DNA of 7,149 nt, taken from positions 1-7,149 of the forward strand of contig JADHOK010000067.1 of the NCBI GenBank assembly GCA_016779015.1. Reading direction: 5' to 3'. Under the pieces are notes generated by a model that was not told where the DNA came from, did not search any database, and worked only from the letters and a program-made list of their open reading frames with translations. Position numbers and translations under genes: made by a program. Positions 1-5,123 of this stretch are shown here, piece after piece. The first letter of the stretch is position 1. Each line of letters opens with the position of its first letter. Source of the stretch: PS1 clade bacterium. Lineage in GTDB: Bacteria; Pseudomonadota; Alphaproteobacteria; RS24.

Positions 1-290
1 ACCTGTCGGCCAAGACCGGCGACGGGGCTGAGGCGTTGGTCGCGGCGTTGACCGATATGGTGATGCGCAAAGCCGGGCTCGGTGAAAACGTGCTGGTCAC
101 CCGCGCGCGCCATGCCAGTATATTGCGCGAGGTCATCGGGCATCTCGATGCGGCGCGCCAAGCTCCGGCGCTGGAGCTGGCGGCCGAAGACTTGCGACTG
201 GCGCAGCGGGCGCTGGGTCGCCTGACCGGCGCGGTCGATATCGAGCAATTGCTCGATGTGGTATTCGCCGATTTCTGTATCGGCAAATAA
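1..290 (+). CDS. mnmE: tRNA modification GTPase MnmE, C-terminal part (5' end outside window)
   Basis: This is the last 95 residues of MnmE (TrmE), the GTPase that works with MnmG to add the 5-(carboxymethyl)aminomethyl group to wobble U34 of a subset of tRNAs. The reading frame is open from base 3, so the gene begins upstream of the window. The first visible residues, LSAKTGDG, match the G5 (SAK) loop of the G domain. They are followed by the helical C-terminal domain (TRARHASILREVIGHL, then LELAAEDLRLAQRALGRLTG). The protein ends in FCIGK, the conserved C-terminal motif whose cysteine is needed for the modification reaction. The partner gene mnmG lies 138 bases downstream on the same strand. 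The ending is intact, with no sign of truncation or frameshift. Identification is by motif recognition and context. Confidence 0.96.
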   Translation, partial: LSAKTGDGAEALVAALTDMVMRKAGLGENVLVTRARHASILREVIGHLDAARQAPALELAAEDLRLAQRALGRLTGAVDIEQLLDVVFADFCIGK

Positions 291-307
291 CCGCTTTGGC
301 CGGGAAA

Positions 308-323
308 TGTTTCACGTGAAACA
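308..323. other. parS: parS centromere site 1 (between mnmE and mnmG)
   Basis: TGTTTCACGTGAAACA is a perfect 16-bp palindrome identical to the canonical bacterial chromosomal parS consensus. Flanking bases extend the symmetry to 20 bp (306-325, AA...TT). ParB binds such sites, loads as a CTP-dependent clamp and spreads, and ParA then moves the complex for chromosome segregation. ParA and ParB are encoded about 2.8 and 3.7 kb downstream. The site is intergenic, about 100 bases before the mnmG start. It could also affect transcription of mnmG locally, but that is inference. Confidence 0.95.
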
Positions 324-354
324 TTGCAGCACGGCGGCTCTCCCTTCTTGGCTC

Positions 355-390
355 TTTTCTTATCTTTTTTCTTATCTCTTTTCTTGGCAC
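355..390. repeat. Pyrimidine-rich 12-bp tandem repeat upstream of mnmG
   Basis: Three units with a 12-base period start at 355, 367 and 379. TTTTCTTATCT is identical in the first two, and the third keeps TTTTCTT before diverging to GGCAC. The tract is almost pure pyrimidine on the plus strand and lies between parS 1 and mnmG. Its role is unknown. A weak promoter-like pair (TTGGCT at 348-353 and TTATCT at 372-377, 18 bases apart) falls across it, but the match is poor and I do not call a promoter. There is no stem that would make it an intrinsic terminator for mnmE. Confidence 0.7.
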
Positions 391-428
391 TTGTCGGCCG
401 GGGGGCATCTGCGCTATGACCCCAAGCT

Positions 429-2318
429 ATGAGCATAGGTGAACACAGCTTTGACGTGATTGTTATCGGCGGCGGCCATGCCGGCTGCGAGGCGGCAGCG
501 GCGGCGGCGCGCTTTGGCGCTCATACGCTGTTGGTCACGCACAAGCTGGAGACGATTGGCGAGATGTCGTGCAACCCGGCCATTGGTGGTGTCGGCAAAG
601 GCCATCTGGTGCGCGAGATCGATGCGCTGGACGGGCTGATGGGCCGCGTCGCCGATGCGGCGGGTATCCAGTTTCGCCTGCTTAATCGGCGCAAAGGCCC
701 CGCCGTGCACGGCCCGCGCACCCAGGCCGACCGCAAGCTGTATCGTCAGGCCATGCAAGCGGCGATTGCCGCGACGCCAAACCTCACTGTGCTGGCGCAG
801 CCCGTTGACGATGTATTGGTCAGTGATGGGCGCTGCACCGGCATTGTCACGGCCGATGGTGCGCATTACACCGCCGCCGCCGTGGTGCTGACCACCGGCA
901 CTTTTCTCGACGGCATTGTGCATATCGGCACCCAACGCATTCCGGCGGGACGCCACGGCGAGGCCCCGGCCATCACCCTGTCGCAGCGTCTTTACGCGTT
1001 GGCCGAGACCAGCGGCGCGCTTTCATTGGGGCGGATGAAAACCGGCACGCCAGCGCGTCTCGATGGCCGCACCATCGATACTGATATATTGGAGGCGCAA
1101 CCGGCCGATGCGCAGCCGGTGCCGTTTTCTTTCATGACCGAGAAAATAACCGTGCCGCAAACCGTCTGCCACATCACCCATACCAATCAGGCGACGTTCG
1201 ATATTATCGAAAAAAACGTCAAATTATCGCCGGTCTATTCGGGGCAAATTGCCGGTGTCGGCCCGCGCTATTGTCCGGCCATTGAGGATAAGGTGGTGCG
1301 GTTTCCCGACCGCATTTCGCACCAGATTTTCTTGGAGCCTGAAGGGCTTGATGACCCGACGGTTTACCCCAATGGCATTTCAACCTCGCTGCCCGAGCCT
1401 ATTCAGGACGCCTTTATCCGTACCATTCCCGGGCTTGAAAACGTGCATATTATGCGCCCCGGCTACGCCATTGAATATGATTATGTTGACCCGCGCGCCC
1501 TGACCGCCGGTCTTGAGCTGAAAGCCCTGCCCGGCTTGTATCTGGCGGGTCAAATTAACGGCACGACAGGCTATGAAGAAGCCGCCGGACAAGGCCTTGT
1601 CGCGGGCTTGAATGCGGCCCGTGCGGCGGCCGGTCAGGAGGCGATTATCTTCGACCGTGCCGAGGCTTATATCGGCGTGATGATCGATGATCTGGTGACC
1701 AAAGGGGTTAGCGAGCCGTATCGTATGTTCACGGCGCGCGCCGAGTATCGCCTGACTTTGCGGGCCGATAATGCCGACCAGCGCTTGACCGAAAAAGGCC
1801 GTGTGGCGGGGATTGTCGGGAGTGTGCGCGCGCGCCATTTCGCCGCTAAAATGGAGAAGCTCGACGCCGCTCGTGGGCAAGCCACGGCTTGGCAAATGAC
1901 GCCGAATGAGGCGGGCGAAAAAGGTCTGCATATCCGCGCCGATGGCGTGCGCCGTAATATGATCGAGCTGCTCGCCTATCCGTCGATCGACTGGCAAGAC
2001 CTCGCTGCTATTTGGCCCAAAATGGCCGACTGGGGTGATGATATTCGTTTCCAAATAGAAACCGATGCGCGCTATGCCGGCTATCTTGACCGCCAGCAAG
2101 CCGATATCGAGGCGTTCCGCCGCGACGAGGCGCTGCGCCTGCCAACCGATATGGATTATTTAGCGCTCGAGGGCATGGCCACTGAGGTGCGCCAGAAATT
2201 GGCCGCGGCGCGTCCCGCCACGTTGGGTCAAGCGGCGCGTCTCGATGGCATGACACCGGCGGCGCTGACGCTGCTTTTGCACCATGCGCGCAAAGCCGGT
2301 GCTGCGGCGGCCGAATAA
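429..2318 (+). CDS. mnmG: tRNA uridine-5-carboxymethylaminomethyl(34) synthesis enzyme MnmG (GidA)
   Basis: This is the FAD- and NADH-dependent partner of MnmE in cytoplasmic U34 modification of tRNA. Its 629 residues are the usual full length. The Rossmann FAD-binding motif is VIGGGHAGCEAA at 12-23. The MnmG signatures follow: GEMSCNPAIGGVGKGH (44-59, with conserved Cys48), GPAVHGPRTQADR (90-102), GRMKTGTPARLDGR (201-214) and GVGPRYCPAIEDK (276-288, with Cys282). Next come MRPGYAIEYDYVDP (342-355), GLYLAGQINGTTGYEEAAGQG (369-389) and TARAEYRLTLRADNADQRL (435-453). The C-terminal helical domain that contacts tRNA/MnmE is present (GMATEVRQKL, TLGQAARLDGMTPAALTLLL). An in-frame stop at 417-419 leaves ATG 429 as the natural start, although no good Shine-Dalgarno is visible. 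An eight-codon out-of-frame ORF (416-442) overlaps the start. Downstream, rsmG begins 6 bases after the stop, so the two are probably co-transcribed. Confidence 0.98.
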   Translation: MSIGEHSFDVIVIGGGHAGCEAAAAAARFGAHTLLVTHKLETIGEMSCNPAIGGVGKGHLVREIDALDGLMGRVADAAGIQFRLLNRRKGPAVHGPRTQADRKLYRQAMQAAIAATPNLTVLAQPVDDVLVSDGRCTGIVTADGAHYTAAAVVLTTGTFLDGIVHIGTQRIPAGRHGEAPAITLSQRLYALAETSGALSLGRMKTGTPARLDGRTIDTDILEAQPADAQPVPFSFMTEKITVPQTVCHITHTNQATFDIIEKNVKLSPVYSGQIAGVGPRYCPAIEDKVVRFPDRISHQIFLEPEGLDDPTVYPNGISTSLPEPIQDAFIRTIPGLENVHIMRPGYAIEYDYVDPRALTAGLELKALPGLYLAGQINGTTGYEEAAGQGLVAGLNAARAAAGQEAIIFDRAEAYIGVMIDDLVTKGVSEPYRMFTARAEYRLTLRADNADQRLTEKGRVAGIVGSVRARHFAAKMEKLDAARGQATAWQMTPNEAGEKGLHIRADGVRRNMIELLAYPSIDWQDLAAIWPKMADWGDDIRFQIETDARYAGYLDRQQADIEAFRRDEALRLPTDMDYLALEGMATEVRQKLAAARPATLGQAARLDGMTPAALTLLLHHARKAGAAAAE

Positions 2319-2324
2319 TCCAAA

Positions 2325-3008
2325 ATGGTGACGCCCACCACCCCCGCAAATATGGCCGGTGCTTTTTCGCCTGAGGCTTTTGCCGAAACCTACAATGTTT
2401 CACGTGAAACACTGACCAAGCTGGTGGCCTATCAGGCGCTGCTCGGCAAATGGCAGCAATCGGTCAATCTGGTTGGGCCCAACACATTGGCTCATTTTTG
2501 GCATCGCCACGCCGCCGATTCGGCGCAAATCTTGCGCCACGCCCCATCCGACGCCAAATGCTGGCTCGATTTGGGCAGCGGCGGCGGCCTGCCCGGCCTG
2601 GTATTGGCGATTATGTTGGCTGAAAGCAACCCCGAGGCGCATATGCATCTGGTCGAAAGTGACCGCAAAAAAACCGGTTTTCTGCGCGCCGTTATCGCCG
2701 ATACGGGCGCGCCGGCCAGCGTTCACCACGCCCGCATCGAGGTTTTGGCCGAGGCCCTGCCGGCGGCGCTGCAGGCGGTCGATGTGGTCACCGCGCGCGC
2801 CCTCGCCCCGTTGTCGGATTTAATCGGGCTTTTAGCGCCCTTTTGCAATCCATCCACAGTTGCGCTGGTTCATAAGGGGCGCAATTGGCAGGAGGAATTG
2901 ACGGCGAGCGAACAATATTGGAAACTTACCGGCAGCGCGCATGTCAGCGACACGGATGCGGCGGCGCGGATATTGGAAATCAGAGCTGTTGGGCCGCTAA
3001 GCGGCTGA
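2325..3008 (+). CDS. rsmG: 16S rRNA (guanine-527-N7)-methyltransferase RsmG (GidB)
   Basis: RsmG uses S-adenosylmethionine to methylate N7 of G527 in 16S rRNA; its loss is known to give low-level streptomycin resistance. At 227 residues it is of normal length. The SAM-binding loop of the Rossmann-like methyltransferase fold is WLDLGSGGGLPGL at 80-92. Other family blocks are WQQSVNLVG (43-51), HAADSAQIL (62-70), VESDRKKTGFLR (110-121), VTARALAPL (155-163) and LVHKG (181-185). ATG 2325 is the first start after the mnmG stop (2316-2318, same frame), with a 6-base gap; Met10 at 2352 is an alternative because no Shine-Dalgarno is seen for either. Codons 24-29 (NVSRET) are spelled by a perfect parS site, so this stretch serves both protein and centromere. 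It sits between mnmG and parA, a common alphaproteobacterial arrangement. Confidence 0.97.
   Translation: MVTPTTPANMAGAFSPEAFAETYNVSRETLTKLVAYQALLGKWQQSVNLVGPNTLAHFWHRHAADSAQILRHAPSDAKCWLDLGSGGGLPGLVLAIMLAESNPEAHMHLVESDRKKTGFLRAVIADTGAPASVHHARIEVLAEALPAALQAVDVVTARALAPLSDLIGLLAPFCNPSTVALVHKGRNWQEELTASEQYWKLTGSAHVSDTDAAARILEIRAVGPLSG
2396..2411. other. parS: parS centromere site 2, inside rsmG
   Basis: TGTTTCACGTGAAACA occurs a second time, identical to site 1 and to the chromosomal parS consensus. It lies inside rsmG, covering the third base of codon 24 through codon 29 (Asn-Val-Ser-Arg-Glu-Thr). The symmetry does not extend beyond 16 bp here. It is 2,088 bases from site 1 and about 660 bases before parA, placing it well within ParB spreading distance of site 1. 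A 16-base exact palindrome occurring twice in 2.1 kb next to parAB cannot reasonably be chance. Confidence 0.95.
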
Positions 3009-3019
3009 AAAGCGGCTCC

Positions 3020-3053
3020 AAGCGCTCTTCGGCCAACGGCTTTAGAGGCGCTT
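3020..3053 (+). other. Hairpin-forming sequence between rsmG and parA
   Basis: AAGCGCTC (3020-3027) can pair with GAGGCGCTT (3045-3053), with one bulged C. A smaller GCC/GGC stem is possible in the loop. A second inverted repeat, GCCGC-TAA-GCGGC (2993-3005), overlaps the rsmG stop region. No T-tract follows either stem, so neither looks like an intrinsic terminator. The structure ends just before the parA Shine-Dalgarno and could affect parA translation or mRNA processing; that is inference only. Confidence 0.3.
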
Positions 3054-3058
3054 AAATG

Positions 3059-3064
3059 AGGGGG
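3059..3064 (+). promoter_or_regulatory. Ribosome binding site deciding the parA TTG start
   Basis: AGGGGG lies 4 bases before TTG 3069, the best Shine-Dalgarno-like match near the parA start. An in-frame TGA at 3057-3059 prevents any earlier start. The nearby ATG at 3056 is in another frame and stops after 15 codons. This supports TTG 3069 over the first in-frame ATG at 3216, which would cut off most of the first beta strand before the Walker A loop. Confidence 0.5.
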
Positions 3065-3068
3065 TCTC

Positions 3069-3164
3069 TTGTCTCAAGATTTGTCCAAAGATTTGTCCCA
3101 TAATTCGTCGCAAAATCCGTCGCACAACGCGTCGCATAACGCGCCGCATAACGCGCCGCAGCAA
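3069..3164 (+). repeat. 12-bp tandem repeats encoding the ParA N-terminal tail
   Basis: The first 96 bases of parA are built from about eight degenerate 12-base units. Three begin TTGTC and end in GAT or AAT (3069, 3081, 3093; Leu-Ser-x-Asp/Asn). The register then reads in units from 3099 such as CATAACGCGCCG, which is exactly duplicated at 3135-3146 and 3147-3158. The encoded tetrads are mainly Ser/Pro-His/Gln-Asn. Because the period is a multiple of three, copy-number changes would lengthen or shorten the tail without breaking the frame. The first three units each carry a TTG that could act as a start. Confidence 0.75.
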
Positions 3165-3998
3165 AACAGCAGCGACAGCGCCGATTTGGGCACTGCAATA
3201 TCGGCCCCGCGCATTATGTGTCTGGCCAATCAAAAAGGCGGTGTCGGCAAAACCACCACGGCGATTAATCTGGGCACGGCGTTGGCCGCGATCGGCGAAA
3301 AGGTTTTGCTTATCGACCTCGACCCGCAAGGCAACGCCTCAACCGGCCTCGGCATTGACCGCGCGGCGCGCAAAACCACCAGTTTTGAAATGCTGCTGGG
3401 CGAAGCCAGCCTGGCCGAAGCGATTTGCGACACCGCCGTGCCGGGTTTCCAGCTGGTGCCGGCAAGCATGGACTTGCTCGGCGTTGAGGTCGAATTATCC
3501 GATCACGAGCGCCGCATTCACCGCCTCGCCGACGCGCTGGCGGAAATGTTACAACAAGACGGGACCAGCCGCTTTTCCTATATTTTCATCGATTGCCCTC
3601 CCTCACTCAACATGCTGACACTGAATGCTATGGTGGCGGCGCAATCGGTGTTGGTGCCGTTGCAATGCGAATTTTTTGCGCTGGAGGGGCTCAGCCAATT
3701 ATTGCGCACGATTGAGCAGGTTAAAGCCAGCCTCAATCCAACGCTCGATATTCAAGGGATTATTCTGACCATGTATGATGCGCGCAATAATCTTTCGGCG
3801 CAGGTCGACGCCGATGTGAGGTCGCATTTCGACAGCCTGGTCTATGAGACGGTTATCCCAAGAAATGTGCGGATATCCGAAGCGCCGAGCTTTGGCAAAC
3901 CGGCGCTGCTTTACGACCATAAATGCGCCGGCTCCTTGGCGTATATGCAATTGGCCGGCGAGTTGGTGCGGCGCGAACGCAACCGAAAAGAGATTTAA
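3069..3998 (+). CDS. parA: Chromosome-partitioning ATPase ParA (Soj-type)
   Basis: ParA is a deviant-Walker ATPase that forms DNA-bound dimers on the nucleoid; ParB-parS complexes stimulate its ATPase and follow the receding gradient, moving newly replicated origins. Over 309 residues the motifs are: deviant Walker A KGGVGKTT at 56-63 with signature Lys56 and catalytic Lys61, Walker A' LIDLDPQGN at 81-89, Walker B YIFIDCPPS at 171-179, and the late ParA block IPRNVRISEAPSFGKP at 263-278. The first 45 or so residues are unusual: a low-complexity tail of tetrads (LSQD, LSKD, LSHN, then HNAS, HNAP repeats) encoded by 12-base DNA repeats. Typical ParA/Soj proteins have only a short lead before the first strand. 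The start is TTG 3069, backed by AGGGGG upstream. TTG codons at 3081 and 3093 are alternatives, as is ATG 3216, though that would clip beta strand 1. parB follows 58 bases downstream. Confidence 0.96.
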   Translation: MSQDLSKDLSHNSSQNPSHNASHNAPHNAPQQNSSDSADLGTAISAPRIMCLANQKGGVGKTTTAINLGTALAAIGEKVLLIDLDPQGNASTGLGIDRAARKTTSFEMLLGEASLAEAICDTAVPGFQLVPASMDLLGVEVELSDHERRIHRLADALAEMLQQDGTSRFSYIFIDCPPSLNMLTLNAMVAAQSVLVPLQCEFFALEGLSQLLRTIEQVKASLNPTLDIQGIILTMYDARNNLSAQVDADVRSHFDSLVYETVIPRNVRISEAPSFGKPALLYDHKCAGSLAYMQLAGELVRRERNRKEI

Positions 3999-4038
3999 AG
4001 CAAGCGGGTTAGAGCAATTAGGTTAAAGCAAGCGGTTA
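3995..4038 (+). repeat. Imperfect direct repeat in the parA-parB gap
   Basis: TTAAAGCAAGCGGGTTA (3995-4011) and TTAAAGCAAGCGGTTA (4023-4038) differ by a single inserted G and are 28 bases apart. The first copy contains the parA stop codon. The 58-base gap is made up mostly of these two copies plus the run leading to parB, so it may have arisen by local duplication. No binding protein can be assigned. Confidence 0.65.
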
Positions 4039-4056
4039 AGAAAAGAGAGCACAACC

Positions 4057-5016
4057 ATGAGTGACGCAAAGAAAACGGCATCTTCAAAAGGCCCTTTAAG
4101 AGGATTGGGGCGCGGCCTGTCGGCGCTGATCGGTGACGATACGCCGGTCGCGGTGACGCCCGCCGAGGAGACCGCAAAGGCCGGAAAAGCGGCTACAAAT
4201 AAATCCGATGGCGGCCTCACCTATGTCGGTATTGATGAGCTGAAGCCCGGCGCTTACCAGCCGCGCAAAAGATTTGACGCCGAGGAATTGCAAGCGCTGG
4301 CCGCCTCGGTGCAGAAATCCGGTGTGCTGCAGCCGCTGCTGGTGCGCCCGATTGCCGATGGCTACGAGATTATCGCCGGTGAAAGGCGTTGGCGCGCCGC
4401 GCAGCAAGCCCGCCTCCATCAAGTGCCGGTGATTGTACAGGCGGTCAATGATGTCACCGCTTTGGAAATCGGCTTGGTTGAGAATGTGCAGCGCGCCGAC
4501 CTCAATCCGATTGAAGAAGCTGTAGGATATCAAAGGCTTATCGCGGAGTTTGCCTATACACAAGCGGAGCTGGCGGAGACGCTGGGCAAGAGCCGCAGCC
4601 ATATTGCCAATCTGTTGCGCCTCACCGGTGCGCCGGATGCGGTCAAACAGGCGCTGATTGAAGGCGCGCTTTCGATGGGCCATGCGCGCGCTTTGCTGGG
4701 CGTCGATGCCAAACATGTCGCGGCATTGGTCAAGCAGGTTATCAAAGAGGGCATGAGTGTGCGGGCAGTTGAAAAACTGGCAGCCGATGCCGCAAGCCAA
4801 ACCAAATCTGCCAAATCTACCCAAACGGGCAAACCCGACGCGGTTGAGAAATCGGCCGATACGCGTCAGCTGGAAAAGCAACTGGCCGACAGCCTCGGTC
4901 TTTCGGTCAGCCTCGATGATCGTAGCGACAAAGGTGGCGAAGGCGGCGATTTGCGCATCACCTATAAGACGCTGGAGCAGTTGGACGGTTTGATTGCGCG
5001 ATTGCTGCGCGGCTAG
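4057..5016 (+). CDS. parB: Chromosome-partitioning protein ParB (Spo0J-type)
   Basis: ParB is a CTP-dependent DNA clamp that loads at parS, spreads and stimulates ParA ATPase. The 319-residue protein shows all expected parts. An N-terminal basic ParA-contacting motif, LRGLGRGLSALIGD, lies at 14-27. The N-terminal CTP-binding domain contains QPRKRF (68-73), GVLQPLLVRP (89-98), GERRWRAA (108-115, the GERRxR box) and ENVQRADLNPIEEA (142-155). The parS-binding helix-turn-helix is at about 168-188 (TQAELAETLGKSRSHIANLLR). A Lys/Ala/Ser/Thr-rich linker at about 243-268 leads to the C-terminal dimerization domain (QLEKQLADSLGLSVSL to LEQLDGLIARLL). ATG 4057 has AGAGAG 7 bases upstream and gives the canonical N-terminus. 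It is the second gene of the parA-parB pair, and two perfect parS sites lie upstream. Its stop lies 87 bases from the convergent holA stop. Confidence 0.97.
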   Translation: MSDAKKTASSKGPLRGLGRGLSALIGDDTPVAVTPAEETAKAGKAATNKSDGGLTYVGIDELKPGAYQPRKRFDAEELQALAASVQKSGVLQPLLVRPIADGYEIIAGERRWRAAQQARLHQVPVIVQAVNDVTALEIGLVENVQRADLNPIEEAVGYQRLIAEFAYTQAELAETLGKSRSHIANLLRLTGAPDAVKQALIEGALSMGHARALLGVDAKHVAALVKQVIKEGMSVRAVEKLAADAASQTKSAKSTQTGKPDAVEKSADTRQLEKQLADSLGLSVSLDDRSDKGGEGGDLRITYKTLEQLDGLIARLLRG

Positions 5017-5039
5017 ATATTTTCTGAAATTTATGCGCG

Positions 5040-5123
5040 CTTATCTCTGCGCGGCACGCACTTATCTCTGCGCGGCACGCACTTATCTCTGCGCTGCTCG
5101 CGCTTATCTCTGCGCGGCTCGCG
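5040..5123. repeat. Four-copy 21-bp tandem repeat at the parB/holA convergent junction
   Basis: Four contiguous 21-base units run 5040-5060, 5061-5081, 5082-5102 and 5103-5123. All begin CTTATCTCTGCGC. Units 1 and 2 are identical; units 3 and 4 end GCTCGCG instead of GCACGCA, and unit 3 has a T for G near the middle. The fourth unit contains the holA stop and its last five codons (Arg-Ala-Ala-Gln-Arg), so the array looks like tandem duplication of the holA 3' end. As 21 is a multiple of three, every unit puts a TAA in the holA frame. Four-base GC stems are possible inside units, but no T-tract supports an intrinsic terminator. Confidence 0.88.

Noticed and set aside
133..408. Minus-strand ORF containing MFHVKH next to parS 1
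   Set aside because: MFHVKH is simply the translation of the parS palindrome. The ORF overlaps mnmE and the repeat tract, and its Arg/Lys-rich content comes from the pyrimidine repeat read on the other strand.
1380..2099. 239-aa minus-strand ORF inside mnmG
   Set aside because: It is fully antisense to strongly conserved mnmG codons; GC-rich coding sequence commonly leaves such open antisense frames. No recognisable domain.
2008..2412. Minus-strand ORF starting MFHVKH at parS 2
   Set aside because: It is the same parS-derived artefact, lying antisense to the conserved mnmG end and rsmG start.
2840..2860. Possible DnaA box (ATCCATCCACAG) suggesting oriC
   Set aside because: CCATCCACA has two mismatches to TTATCCACA, is single and lies inside rsmG. 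No cluster of boxes or AT-rich unwinding region is present, so oriC is not in this window.
5017..5103. Intrinsic terminator between parB and holA
   Set aside because: Only 4-bp stems are available and no T-tract follows on either strand.
5040..5123. CRISPR array
   Set aside because: The units are contiguous 21-mers with no spacers, and no cas genes are nearby.
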